From TMP-86 sp046347195 (lineage in GTDB: Bacteria; Pseudomonadota; Gammaproteobacteria; Steroidobacterales; Steroidobacteraceae), in contig JAXMGQ010000026.1 of NCBI GenBank assembly GCA_046347195.1, positions 5,674 to 69,673 of the forward strand: DNA of 64,000 bases. The letters run 5' to 3'. The notes under the pieces were generated by a model. The model was not told the origin of the DNA and did no database searches. It saw only the letters and a list, made by a program, of their open reading frames with translations. A program made the translations under genes and the position numbers. Positions within the stretch are counted from its first letter, which is position 1. Every line of letters begins with the position of its first letter. Below are positions 7,994 through 17,321 of this stretch, piece after piece.

Positions 7994-8070
7994 TGGCGCG
8001 CCCGGAGAGATTCGAACTCCCGACCTTGTGGTTCGTAGCCACACGCTCTATCCAACTGAGCTACGGGCGC
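7994..8070 (-). tRNA. tRNA-Arg (anticodon ACG)
   Basis: The minus strand reads as a complete 77-nt tRNA with encoded CCA. The acceptor stem GCGCCCG pairs with CGGGCGC. The D-arm is GCTCAGTTGGATAGAGC. The anticodon arm GTGTGGCTACGAACCAC presents ACG after CT. The T-arm GGGAGTTCGAATCTCT closes the cloverleaf. ACG is decoded as CGN arginine after A34-to-I editing by TadA. The 3' end faces the accessory region to the left. Confidence 0.93.
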
Positions 8071-8387
8071 AACTAAGCGCAAAAGCGGCGGAAAGTATTG
8101 GAAAATCAATGATATAATTGATCTTGCCTCGCCGACCCCAACGGGCCTGCCGGCCCGCCGAGCGCATCGGCCGGCGCATCCGGCTGCTTTCTGCGGGGCG
8201 CATCCTACCACAAGGCGGGGCGCGGCTTGAAACCCTGCTGATTCCACCCGGCAAGGCCGCTATCGCTGGGGTTCGTGGCTTGCAGCGGCATGGCGCTGGT
8301 CATCGTGCTGGTCACGGAAAAAGGGCAGCTGCTGGGTGTCCCGCGACAGGCGAATTGAGCGGGCCGGCTCCCGCGGCCGAGCGGCCG
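8071..8387. other. intergenic region, no supported gene
   Basis: This stretch carries the upstream side of tRNA-Arg, including an AT-rich patch near 8100-8125, and runs to the stop of the binding-protein gene at 8388. A 22-codon frame at 8290-8358 contains a hydrophobic run (MALVIVLVTEK) but has no ribosome binding site or homology I recognise. I do not call it a gene. Confidence 0.4.
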
Positions 8388-9203
8388 TCAGCGCATCGCC
8401 ACCTGTGGCACCTGGTACGCCTCCAGCAGCGCATCGATCACCGGTTGTTCCCTCGCCAGCAAGGCATTCAACTTCGCGAGCAGCTGCGGCTCGTCGCGGC
8501 GCACGCCCATCGCGATCGCATACTGCATCGGCCACTGCGGCCCGTCGGAGGTAGGCTGCACCGGCTGCAGGCTCAGCGGCACCGGTGAACGGAGCGAGAA
8601 GTATCCGGCGAGCGGACCCCAGACGAGTCCCACGTCGATGTCGCCATGGGCGACCGCATCGACGATGGCCGCCGGCGGATTCGGCCGTGCATAGTCGCCA
8701 TACAGCATGTAGCCGCGTACGTTGACCGTGATGCCGCGGCGGGCCAGCGCGTGGGCCGGAGGTGTGTTCATCGCCTCGTTGCCGATCATCTGAATGCCGA
8801 CCATGAGGGAACGAAGCCGCTCATCATCCAGGCTCAATCCATCGAGTCCCGCCCGAGCGCGCGTGACGAACACATAGCTCGACCGATAGTAGGGCCGCGT
8901 GGTCCTCACGTTGTCGATCCCGCTCGCCACCCCCGGCCAGATGTCGCAGCGTTCCCGTCCCAACGTGTTGCGCGCGTAGCCGCGGCGCTGTGCCCACCAC
9001 ACGTACTGCACAGGTATCCGCATCTCGCGCGCGAGCATCTCCACGATCTTGTTCTCGAACCCCTGCCGCGCAAGGTTCGAGAACGGCAGGTTGTTGGGAT
9101 CGGCGCAGACGGTGAGCACCTTGCCCTGCGCCCCGAGCGCGCTGACCGCCGACAGCAGCAGCACCGTCAGCACCAGGAGCGAGGCGGCGCGGCGGGCCAT
9201 CAT
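8388..9203 (-). CDS. MoxJ/XoxJ-like periplasmic binding protein linked to quinoprotein dehydrogenases
   Basis: This 271-residue secreted protein has a signal peptide ending near SALGAQG. Its SBP-type fold carries the signature VCADPNNLPFSN at residues 32-43, followed by ENKIVEMLAREM and QYVWWAQRRGYARNTL. This matches the family of quinoprotein-dehydrogenase-associated putative ABC substrate-binding proteins (MoxJ/XoxJ). These normally sit beside methanol or alcohol dehydrogenase and cytochrome genes and help PQQ-enzyme maturation. Here it stands alone, with cytochrome-fused quinoproteins 46-53 kb away in the same window, so a functional link is only possible. Confidence 0.8.
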   Translation of the reverse strand: MMARRAASLLVLTVLLLSAVSALGAQGKVLTVCADPNNLPFSNLARQGFENKIVEMLAREMRIPVQYVWWAQRRGYARNTLGRERCDIWPGVASGIDNVRTTRPYYRSSYVFVTRARAGLDGLSLDDERLRSLMVGIQMIGNEAMNTPPAHALARRGITVNVRGYMLYGDYARPNPPAAIVDAVAHGDIDVGLVWGPLAGYFSLRSPVPLSLQPVQPTSDGPQWPMQYAIAMGVRRDEPQLLAKLNALLAREQPVIDALLEAYQVPQVAMR

Positions 9204-9442
9204 GGCACATCAGGCTCTGCCGACCTGGCGTGCATCGTTCAGTGAAAGGGAAACCGGTCGATGGGGCATTCGAGTGCGCTCCGGGTGCGTTCCCCAGACG
9301 GTAGGCCGATGACGGCGGCCGGCGTGTAGGACGCCTGCGATTCCCGTCGTCGCTGGAACGCGCAAATCGTCGGGCGCGCCCACGACAGGCCCGCACGGGC
9401 GGCCCACGGGCGGCCAATGGTGCGAGATTCCCTGTCGCACCA

Positions 9443-11071
9443 GTGAAGACTATGCTTCCCTGGATGAATCAGGCTCCGCCGCCAGCCTCGCCGGACACAT
9501 CCGGCTCCGGCCCTGCATGGCAGCTCGATGAACTGCTCGAGCCCCGGGTCTGGCCACCCGCCGACTCAGCGCCTCGGCTGATCGAGACACACATCTCCTG
9601 GGTGATCCTCAGCGGGCCATTCGCGTACAAGATCAAGAAGCCCGTCGATTTGGGATTCTTCGATGGGCGCAGCCTCGAGCAGCGGCGCGCGCTGTGCGAG
9701 ACCGAGTGGCGATTGAACCGGCGACTGGCACCCGAGCTGTACGTGGACGTCGTTCCCATCATGCGAACCGCGGCCGGCCTGCGCATGGGCGCCCCGGGCG
9801 ATGCGGTCGAGTACGCCGTGCGGATGCGCCGGTTCGATGGCGCCGATGAACTCTCATCGCTCCTGGAACGTCACGCCGTCAGCGAGGAGGAGCTGCGCGC
9901 CCTGGCGGGGCTCATCGCGGACTTTCACTCCCGCGCGCCGGCCTCGAACATCGGCGACGCGCCGCACCCGCAGAGCTTTGAGGCAGCCATCGGCCGGCTC
10001 GTGCCGCAACTGCAGGCAGCGCTCGACCGCCTGGGTGCAGGGCCATCCATTGCGCAGGCGAATCGCTCCATCGCGTGGCTGCAGGATCAGGCGCGCGTTC
10101 TTGCCGGAGAACTCGCCGCACGCGCCGCGAACGGGCGCGTGCGCGAGTGCCATGGCGACCTGCATTCGCGCAACATCGTGCGATGGAACGGCGCGCTGCT
10201 GCCCTTCGACTGCATCGAGTTCTCGCCCGCGCTTCGCTGGATCGACGTCATGGAGGACATCGCCTTCCTGTACATGGACCTGGTGGCACATGCCCGCACC
10301 GACCTCGCCGCCGTGTTCCTCGCCGCCTACCTGGAATCCGGCGGCGACTATGCGGGGCTGCGCGTGTTGCGCGCGTTCGCCGTGTACCGCGCGCTGGTTC
10401 GCGCGATGGTCGATGGCATCGCCGCCGAACAGCAACCGCAGAACCGCGCGGCACTGGAGCTGCGCCTGCGCAACCGCCTGGATGCGGCCGACCGGCTGAT
10501 GGCGCGCGGCGAGGTGCGCCTCATCCTCATGCACGGCGTCTCGGGCTCCGGCAAGTCCTGGTTGAGCCAGCGCCTGGTGCCGGCACTGCCCGCCGTCCGG
10601 GTGCGTTCCGATCTCGAGCGCAAGCGCCTGGCGGGACTGAACGCAACCTTCCGCGGGGACGATGCCTCCCTGTACCAGGAAGACATGAATCGCAAAACCC
10701 AGGCGCGACTGCTCGAGTGCGCCGGCCACGCGCTGGCCGGCGGGTTCGATGTCATCGTCGATGCCACCTTCCTGCGAGCGCAAGACCGCGAGCCCTTTGC
10801 CCGGCTGGCGCGCGACCAGGGCGCTCGCTACGTGATCCTGTCCTGCCGCGCCTCCCCGCAGGTGCTGCTCGACAGGATCCGCCGGCGCCAGGGCGCGGGC
10901 ACCGACCCTTCCGATGCCGATGAGCGGGTGTTGAGGCAGCAACTCGGCAGGGACTGGAGCCTCGGCCCGGCAGAGCAGGCGTGGGCCATCTCCATCGACA
11001 CGGGCGAGCCTTATGGGGTGTCCGACATCGTGTCGCGACTGACGTGCGGCGCTCCCGCGCTGCGCGAGTAA
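9443..11071 (+). CDS. aminoglycoside-phosphotransferase-like kinase fused to P-loop ATPase
   Basis: A 542-residue two-domain cytosolic protein. Residues ~45-330 are an APH-type kinase fold, with the catalytic loop HGDLHSRNIV near 235 and the metal-binding segment FDCIEFSPALRWIDVMEDIAF. Residues ~355-530 are a zeta-toxin-like P-loop kinase/ATPase with Walker A GVSGSGKS near 365 and VDATFLRAQDRE downstream. This fusion is common in proteobacteria but its substrate is unknown. A GTG start at 9443 is used here; ATG 9452 is also possible. The 3' end overlaps the convergent permease gene by 61 bp. Confidence 0.82.
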   Translation: MKTMLPWMNQAPPPASPDTSGSGPAWQLDELLEPRVWPPADSAPRLIETHISWVILSGPFAYKIKKPVDLGFFDGRSLEQRRALCETEWRLNRRLAPELYVDVVPIMRTAAGLRMGAPGDAVEYAVRMRRFDGADELSSLLERHAVSEEELRALAGLIADFHSRAPASNIGDAPHPQSFEAAIGRLVPQLQAALDRLGAGPSIAQANRSIAWLQDQARVLAGELAARAANGRVRECHGDLHSRNIVRWNGALLPFDCIEFSPALRWIDVMEDIAFLYMDLVAHARTDLAAVFLAAYLESGGDYAGLRVLRAFAVYRALVRAMVDGIAAEQQPQNRAALELRLRNRLDAADRLMARGEVRLILMHGVSGSGKSWLSQRLVPALPAVRVRSDLERKRLAGLNATFRGDDASLYQEDMNRKTQARLLECAGHALAGGFDVIVDATFLRAQDREPFARLARDQGARYVILSCRASPQVLLDRIRRRQGAGTDPSDADERVLRQQLGRDWSLGPAEQAWAISIDTGEPYGVSDIVSRLTCGAPALRE

Positions 11072-12423
11072 TACGCGTACACCGGCAGTCCCAGGGCGAC
11101 CAGCGCCAGCCCGGCGACGGCGCGCCCCGGCATGGCGATGAGGGTATTCACCATGAGATACGCGGCGGCCAGCAGGAACAGGGCGGGCACCACGGGATAC
11201 CCCCAGACCCGGTAGGGCCGCGCGGCGTCGGGCAACCGGCGCCGCAGCACGTACACCGCCGCCACCGACAGTCCGTTGAACAACAGCAGCACGAACACGA
11301 TCATGTCGGTGAGCACATCGAAGGTTCCTGAGAACGCGAAACCCATCGACAGTCCCGCCAGCAGCATCACCGCCACCCAGGGCACGCAGGCGCGCGGTGA
11401 CAGGCTGGCGAGCGCGCGAGGCATCAGCCCATCGCGCGCCATCGCGAAGGGTATGCGGGCGGCGCTCAGGGTCAGCACGTGCAGGCAGCCGAAGATGGAT
11501 CCCACGAGCCCCAGCGACACCCAGGCGGCGCCGTGCGCGCCGAGGATCTTCGACATGACCGCACCGGCCACCGAGGAGGATTCGTGCAGCGATGCGACCT
11601 CCACCGGCTCGAGCGCGATGTAGTAGCTGGCGGTGACGAAGAGGTAGATGGCGATCAGGATCAGGATGCCGTGGAACAGCGCCCGCGGCATGGTCCGCCC
11701 CGGGTTCCTGACCTCCTCCGCCATCGCGCAAATGGGCTGCCAGCCATTGAAGCTCCACAGCGCCGCGAGCACGGCCGCCCCGAAGCCACTGGCGCCGCCA
11801 CGCGCGCCCGCCGGGATTCCCTGGCACAGCCCGGCCGCTCCGCTGTGGGCGAAATGACCGAGCTGGCCTCCCGCGCCGAAATAGCCCACGAAGCCGATGC
11901 CCGCGATGAACAGGACCTTGAGGACCGTGAGCACCAGCGAGAAGGCGCCGTTGGCGTGGACGGAGGCCAGCGTGATGAGCGAGACGAGGATGATGGTGCC
12001 GACGGTGGCGAGCTGGACCTGGCTCGTGCCCAGCGCACCGCCCAGGTAATCGTTGAAGAAAATCACGGCCACCATGGCCACGGCCGCGATCGATGCGCTG
12101 CCATCCACCACGGTTTCCATCCAGCCATAGAGGAAGGCCCAGCGCCGGCCGAAGGCGGCGCCGATGAAATTGTACTGGCCGCCAGCGCGCGGCATCATGG
12201 CGCTGAGCTCGGCGAGCGACAGCGCCCCTGCCAGCGTCAGCAGCCCCGCCACGGCGTAGGCCAGCAGGACCGCCGACGGTGTGCCCACGTTGCAGGTCAT
12301 GGCCCGCGCCTTGAGGAACACGCCGGCGCCGATCACGCCGGTCACCACCATCGCGGTCATCGCGGCAGGTCCCAACCCACGGACCAGTGTGCGCGCGGAC
12401 GTTTGCGCCCCGGCCTGTTTCAT
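11011..12423 (-). CDS. APC-superfamily amino acid permease
   Basis: This 470-residue protein has about twelve transmembrane segments. The first helix carries the APC signature VVTGVIGAGVFLKAR, followed by LAELSAMMPRAGGQYNFI in helix 2, both typical of amino acid/polyamine/organocation exchangers. Substrate specificity cannot be read from sequence. The ATG at 12423 overlaps the stop of the upstream ycaQ-like gene (ATGA) and follows a GGGGGG ribosome binding site, so the two were once translationally coupled. Confidence 0.88.
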   Translation of the reverse strand: MKQAGAQTSARTLVRGLGPAAMTAMVVTGVIGAGVFLKARAMTCNVGTPSAVLLAYAVAGLLTLAGALSLAELSAMMPRAGGQYNFIGAAFGRRWAFLYGWMETVVDGSASIAAVAMVAVIFFNDYLGGALGTSQVQLATVGTIILVSLITLASVHANGAFSLVLTVLKVLFIAGIGFVGYFGAGGQLGHFAHSGAAGLCQGIPAGARGGASGFGAAVLAALWSFNGWQPICAMAEEVRNPGRTMPRALFHGILILIAIYLFVTASYYIALEPVEVASLHESSSVAGAVMSKILGAHGAAWVSLGLVGSIFGCLHVLTLSAARIPFAMARDGLMPRALASLSPRACVPWVAVMLLAGLSMGFAFSGTFDVLTDMIVFVLLLFNGLSVAAVYVLRRRLPDAARPYRVWGYPVVPALFLLAAAYLMVNTLIAMPGRAVAGLALVALGLPVYAYYSRSAGAPHVSRDTMSDTP

Positions 12424-13357
12424 GCCATCCCCCCGAGAAAATCCCTCAAGCGTTGCAGCTCCGCCTCGAGTCCCGCATCGAAAGCAGGGTCCCGCGGCGC
12501 GCTGCCGGACACGTAGCCGAAGGCCGCACGCAAGGCGCCGTTCGCGGCCGACAGGTTGCCCCAGCCTATCACCTCGCCGCGCCACAGGATCGGCATCGCG
12601 TAATAACCAAGCTTGCGCCGGGAGGGCGGCGTGTAGGCCTCGAAGCGGTATTCCCAGTGCCAGAAACGCTGGAAGCGCGCGCGATCCCAGACGATGGGAT
12701 CGAACGGCGTGAGCAGGCGAACCTCCTCATCCAGCCGCCAGCGGCTCGAGCGCGGTGACTCCTCCGCCGGCCAGTACCAGTCGGCGCCATCGATGCGTGC
12801 GTGCGCGAGTCGCTTCCTGGCACGCGACAGCGCCGCCGCCCGATGCGAGCGCCATTGCGGAACCCCGCCGCACAGCAGGCTCAGGAGCCGTCCGAGTGAC
12901 ACCGCCGGGAGCGGTGCGTACTTGTGCACGACGAGATCCACCAGCCGGTCCCAGCGCTGCGCCGGAGACAACGATGGCGCATCCTGCGCCGGCAGGTCGC
13001 GAACCGCGTACAGCCGCGTGCCCCCGACGCGTTGCGCGATGCGCAGCCATCCCCGGTAATGCATCTGGTCGAGGAGCTGGGTCGACGCGCTGGAAGATCC
13101 GCCGAACCAGTTCGTCACCTTTCCATGCGCGAAATGCCGATCCACCTCGCGTGGATGGACGATGCCTCGCTCGCGCACGTACTCGAGCATGGCCTCGGCC
13201 TTGCGCCGCCGCGCCGTCGACCAACGCTCCCGCGGCTTGCGCGGATGGGATCGGCCTGCACGAAGCCGAGCCGGTGAATGGCGCGCGGCAAGCTCGTCGG
13301 CCGGAACAGGGTCCGGGCGATGGCATGCCGGCGAAGGTCCTCGATGCCGGGCTTCAC
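12420..13357 (-). pseudogene. YcaQ-like winged-helix DNA glycosylase with internal deletion
   Basis: The N-terminal part (from GTG 13357) reads LRRHAIARTLF, then LPRAIHRLGFVQADPIRA in one frame. The rest continues in a different frame as VRERGIVHPREVDRHFAHGK, VTNWFGGSSSASTQLLDQMH and TPFDPIVWDR to 12420. YcaQ-family proteins, winged-helix glycosylases that repair alkylated and crosslinked DNA, have about 50 more residues between these parts. A deletion near 13240 has removed them and changed the frame. The active-site core is probably lost. Confidence 0.7.
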
Positions 13358-13455
13358 CAGGCTCGCTCCCGGCTGCCGCCCGGTTGAACGAGGCGATGCA
13401 CGCTGTGTCGCATGGACGATCAAGATAGCCGCAATCCGCAGAGGGAGCATCCGAC

Positions 13456-13807
13456 ATGCAGCCACGCCGCGAACTCGCGGCGGCCATCCAGGAAGCCCAT
13501 CGGCGCGGTCTCAAGATCACCGGTCGTCTTTGTTCGGTCACGTATCCGGAAGCCGCAGACCTCGGCATCGCTGATCGCCCATCACGTGGCCATCACCTCC
13601 ACCTTGCCGGTCTTCGAACAGCGGGTCCCCGGTCACGCGCCGCCGTGGCCGCAGGCCATGGACGCGCTGACGCCGCAGGCGCGCGAGGCCCACCTCTACC
13701 TGCGTCATCGCACCAGCAGCTAATCGCGTGAACGGGCGCAGGCGAACACGCTGGCGTACCAGCACGATCTGCAGCTCGAGCACGTCGCATTGGTCTTCAA
13801 GGATTTG
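13456..13807 (+). pseudogene. amidohydrolase fragment truncated by ISL3 copy 2
   Basis: Three pieces in different frames resemble the middle of an amidohydrolase. They are ELAAAIQEAHRRGLKITG with LCSVTYPEAADLGI (13470-13575), AHHVAITSTLPVFEQRVPGH with AMDALTPQAREAHLYLR (13580-13720), and RERAQANTLAYQHDLQLEH up to the insertion. Intact relatives continue with a GPDPTG-type metal-site segment, which is absent on the far side of the IS. Sequence before 13456 is also missing. The remnant has lost both ends. Confidence 0.6.
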
Positions 13808-13834
13808 GCCTCTATTGAAATCTGAGTGGGTAAC
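13808..13834 (+). repeat. left terminal inverted repeat, ISL3 copy 2
   Basis: Identical over its first ~25 bases to the left end of copy 1, with one G missing just inside (TAACCGAG against TAACCGGAG). Confidence 0.8.
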
Positions 13835-13979
13835 CGAGCTTTCTTCGGGGTAGATCTTGATCTTTGCTCTTCGATCTACTTTCATCGGCAAAGGCGAAGC
13901 GCGGTCTGGCGCCGCAGGCGGCAGAAGTCCGTGGCTGGTTGGGGCGCAGGCTCCTGAAGATCGAAGTGGAAGGGTCGAG

Positions 13980-15214
13980 ATGGTCACCGAGAAGATATTC
14001 GAGTCTGCCCTGGGCATCAGCTCCCCCTGGTTCATCGCCGGGATGAGCTTCGAGCCGAGCCAGAAGAAGCTGAACATTTGCGTGGATTTCGAGGTTGGCA
14101 GCCGCTTTGGGGTCGCTGGCGCGGACGGGCAGCACCCGGTGCACGACACCGCGACCAAGACCTACCGGCACCTGAACTTCTTCCAGCACGAATGCGAGCT
14201 TTCGGTGCGGGTACCGCGAGTGAAGCTGCCCGACGGGAAGGTCCAGGTGAGCCCGCCGTGGGCGGGCAAGCTGTCGGGCTTCTCGCTGCTCTTTGAGGCC
14301 TTCGTGCTGCTGTTGAGCCGGGAGATGTCCTTCACGGGTGTCGCGCGCATCACCGGGGAGTCGGTTCATCGATCATGGCCGTGCGCCATCGCTACGTCGA
14401 TGCGGCGGTTGGTGCGGCCGATCTCCGTGAGGTGCGGCGCCTGGCGATCGATGAGACCTCGCGCGCCAAGGGACACGACTACGTGACGCCTTTGCCGATG
14501 CCGACCCGGACCCCGAGCGGCGCCGAGTGCTGTTCGTGGCCGAGGGCCGCGAAGCCGAGACCGTGCAGGCCTTCGCCGCGAACCTGCGCGCCCATGCTGG
14601 CAAGCCCACCCAGATTGCCGCCATCAGCATCGACATGTCCCCGGCGTTCATCAACGGCGTCGAGGCAAACTTTCCCAACGCACAGATCACCTTCGACAAG
14701 TTCCACGATCGCCTCACGCCTCGGCCGCGATCGACGCCATGCGCCGCGCCGAGCAGAAGCTCGACCCGAGCCTCAAGGGGTTGCGTTGACGCTGCTGAAG
14801 GACCGCAGTCGGTTGGGGCGGCCGCAGCGCGCCGAGCTCGATGCCCTGCTGGCGAACATGACCAGCAGCCGCACCGCCCGTGCCTGGCAGTACCGCGAGC
14901 GCGCCGCGCGAGATCATGAGCCGCAAGCAGCCCAACATCGTGCGCGCGCTGCTCAAGCAGTGGTGTACGAACGTGATGCGCTCGAAGGTCGAGCCGATGA
15001 AGGCAGTGGCCGTCATGATCCGCAAGCACTTCGAGGGGGCCTCGCCTGGGTCGAAACACGGCAAACGAACGGCTTCTTGGAGCCATCAACGGCCTGTTCC
15101 AGGCCGCCAAACGCAAGGCGCGCGGGTATGGGACCTTCCTGCACCATCCGCATGGTGATCTTCCTTGTCGCTGGCAAGCTCGACTTCTCCAAGCTCAATC
15201 CCTACGTCGCGTAA
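13980..15214 (+). pseudogene. ISL3 transposase, multiple frameshifts (copy 2)
   Basis: Same protein as copy 1, starting MVTEKIFESALGIS and ending LDFSKLNPYVA. Compared with copy 1 it lacks one residue's worth of bases near 14241. It has one-base losses near 14370 (CATCGATC), 14489 (ACGCCTTTG), 14788 (GCGTTGACG), 15040 and 15081, with further small changes near 14706, 14900 and 15140. It is more decayed than copy 1 but keeps the intact frame at QAFAANLRAH that copy 1 has lost. Confidence 0.85.
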
Positions 15215-15326
15215 CCCACTCGAAATTCAACAGAGCCAGGATTTGCATGCCGGGGCTTCTCTTTCTCCGGGGAACTGGATTACCATGCCCCAGGATTAGA
15301 ACCTATATTCTGGTTTTGGAGTCGCC

Positions 15327-16277
15327 ATGGCAGCCACCCCGCGCAAGCTTCGTTACGCCTACATGGATCATTGGCGCATCGACGGTCCGCAGGGCTACAT
15401 CTCGCAATACACCTCGGTCCGGCACCTGGATGCCTTCGTCAAGCAGATCGCCGCGCTGGGGTTCGAGGGGCTCGAGACCTTCGACTTCCACGTCGGCGTG
15501 CTGGCCGAACTGTTCGGTTCGCTCACCAATGCCCGCGAGTTCCTGCAGGAGCGTGGCATCGAGCGCATCGTCAGCCTGTTCCATGCCGTCCTGTACCGCA
15601 ATGGCGTGAGCCAGGCACACGACCCCTCCACGCACGACTTCCTCTTCAACCATGCGCTGCACACGGTGAAATCCTGCGAAGGACTGGGCGTGCAGAACCT
15701 CATCGTCATGCCGGCCGGCCAGTATCACGATGTCGAGCCGGTGAGCGATGAGAAGATCCGGGCCTGCGCAGACCTGTGGAGCCGCGTCGGCAGGATGACG
15801 CTCGAGCATGGCATCCGGGTGTGCTGCCACCACGAGTTCTATTGCGGGCTGCATCACGCGCAGGAGCTGGAGAAGTTCTATGCGTGGAGCGATCCGCGCT
15901 ACGTCTTCTGGTACTGCGACACGGCCCAGCACGCGATCTCGGGGGTGGATCCGGTGGCTCTGTACCTCAAGCTGCACGATCGCTGCGGCGGCTTCCACCT
16001 CAAGGACACGCACCATGTCGACCGGGTCGGCGACTATCGTCAGCGCCCCGAATCCGAGGTCACCGCGAAAACCACGCCGCGCTGGTTCTGGGAGATGGGG
16101 ACCGAGCAGGGGCTGGTCGACTTCCCCGCGCTGTTCAAGGCGATGAAGCAGCACGGCTACGAAGGCTGGGTGGGCGTGGAGCACGACAAGGCGGATGTCG
16201 GCGGCGGCAACTATCCCGCGAGCACGGGCATCGCCGCCTGGTACATCCGCAACGTGCTGCAACCCATCTACGCCTGA
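15327..16277 (+). CDS. sugar phosphate isomerase/epimerase, TIM barrel
   Basis: A 316-residue xylose-isomerase-like TIM barrel (AP endonuclease 2 superfamily). Candidate metal ligands are the Glu in FEGLETFDFH (near 50), His/Glu in CCHHEFYCG (~170), Asp/His in WYCDTAQHA (~200) and the C-terminal Glu in WVGVEHDKAD (~290). Such enzymes isomerise or epimerise free or phosphorylated sugars and inositols in the cytosol. The next gene, a paralogue 10 bases downstream, forms an operon with it. No sugar transporter is adjacent, so the substrate is open. Confidence 0.8.
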   Translation: MAATPRKLRYAYMDHWRIDGPQGYISQYTSVRHLDAFVKQIAALGFEGLETFDFHVGVLAELFGSLTNAREFLQERGIERIVSLFHAVLYRNGVSQAHDPSTHDFLFNHALHTVKSCEGLGVQNLIVMPAGQYHDVEPVSDEKIRACADLWSRVGRMTLEHGIRVCCHHEFYCGLHHAQELEKFYAWSDPRYVFWYCDTAQHAISGVDPVALYLKLHDRCGGFHLKDTHHVDRVGDYRQRPESEVTAKTTPRWFWEMGTEQGLVDFPALFKAMKQHGYEGWVGVEHDKADVGGGNYPASTGIAAWYIRNVLQPIYA

Positions 16278-16287
16278 GGAGCCCGCC

Positions 16288-17277
16288 ATGAGAGACCAGA
16301 ACATCACCTCCCGCGGGCGCATCAAGTGGGGCTACGCGTTCAACCAGTGGCGCATGGGCTGGCAGGGGTTCGCGCGCGTCGAGGATCACATCCGTGCGCT
16401 GAAGATCACCTCGGCCTGCGGCTTCCGTTGCATCGAGCTCAACGCCGGCACCGGTCCCTGGGACCCGACCGGAAGGCCCGAGAGCATCGCCCTCAACTTC
16501 GGCTCGGTGCGCAAGTTTGCCGCCACGTTCGGGGACTGGGGCATCGACCGGTTCACCGGCGCCTTCCTGGACCCGGCGCAATTCAGCTTCGAGGAAGGTC
16601 ACTTCGGCCTCGACACGACTTCGCGCCCTGACCATGCCGTGATCCTCGAGCAGGCCGGCAAGTTCTCGAGGTTCATCGCCGAGGTCGGCGGTGAGTACCT
16701 GGTGCTGCAGCCCTTCGCGCCCTACTGGAAGCGCGGCGCCCTCACGCCGGAGGCCATCTTCGTCGCGGCCGACCTGATCAACCGTCTGGGTGAGGCGAAC
16801 CGGGCGCTGGGCCTGTCGACCTGGCTGCACCTGGACGCGCTGTCCGCCCTGCGCAGCACGCAGGAGATCGACCAGCTGTTGGCCCTGTGCCCGGGTCCGC
16901 ACATCGGGCTTGCGCTCGACACGGCGGAACTCACCATCGCGGGCCACGATGTCGTGCCGTTCTATCGCCGCTATCACGCACGGGTCGGCCATTTCCACTT
17001 CAAGGATGCGCTCGCCACCGACACGCTGGGCGAATTCCGCCTGCCACACGCAGACCGCGCCATGATCCTCGCGGGCGGTGAGCGCGAGATTCCCCGCTGG
17101 TTCGGCGAGCTGGGAACCGGGCTCGTGGACTTCAAGGCCCTGCTCGTGGCGATGAAGGAACTGCGCTTCGCGGGCTGGGTGATCCTGGAAAGCGACAAGG
17201 GACCGCAGCCCGTGGCGAGCAGCGTCATGCTCAACAGCTGGTACGTGCAGAACGAGCTGCTGCCGCTGCTCGGCTGA
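16288..17277 (+). CDS. sugar phosphate isomerase/epimerase, TIM barrel (second copy)
   Basis: This 329-residue protein has the same fold as the preceding gene. It shows GFRCIELNAGTGPWDPTG near residue 45, LALDTAELTIAGHD near 215, the HFHFKDAL strand near 238, and the terminal Glu in WVILESDKG. The start ATG 16288 follows GAGGAG by six bases. A longer frame from 16195 would overlap the previous gene and is unlikely. Two tandem divergent members suggest consecutive steps on one carbohydrate or polyol. Confidence 0.8.
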   Translation: MRDQNITSRGRIKWGYAFNQWRMGWQGFARVEDHIRALKITSACGFRCIELNAGTGPWDPTGRPESIALNFGSVRKFAATFGDWGIDRFTGAFLDPAQFSFEEGHFGLDTTSRPDHAVILEQAGKFSRFIAEVGGEYLVLQPFAPYWKRGALTPEAIFVAADLINRLGEANRALGLSTWLHLDALSALRSTQEIDQLLALCPGPHIGLALDTAELTIAGHDVVPFYRRYHARVGHFHFKDALATDTLGEFRLPHADRAMILAGGEREIPRWFGELGTGLVDFKALLVAMKELRFAGWVILESDKGPQPVASSVMLNSWYVQNELLPLLG

Positions 17278-17321
17278 ACCCCGATTCGTACGCCTGCGCG
17301 AGCTTTGACATACTGGCGCGC

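Larger units (their letters stand above)
13808..15237 (+). mobile_element. ISL3-family insertion sequence, copy 2
   Basis: The 1430-bp element is the same as the one at 6318-7757, in the same orientation. It is bounded by the same inverted ends (GCCTCTATTG... and ...CAACAGAGCC) and by its own perfect 8-bp target duplication, AGGATTTG, at 13800-13807 and 15238-15245. The differing duplications show two separate insertions rather than a segmental duplication. It lies in an amidohydrolase remnant. Confidence 0.9.

Noticed and set aside
8118..8588. 156-codon plus-strand frame beside tRNA-Arg
   Set aside because: Low-complexity Arg/Ala-rich translation, overlapping the coding end of the binding-protein gene. 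No ribosome binding site.
9854..11827. 657-codon minus-strand frame across the kinase/ATPase and permease genes
   Set aside because: Its composition is Arg/Gly/Ala-rich and without motifs. The plus-strand kinase and minus-strand permease in other frames explain the region.
6318..15237. Composite transposon bounded by the two ISL3 copies
   Set aside because: Each copy has its own, different 8-bp target duplication, and the genes between them are mostly housekeeping types. They inserted independently.
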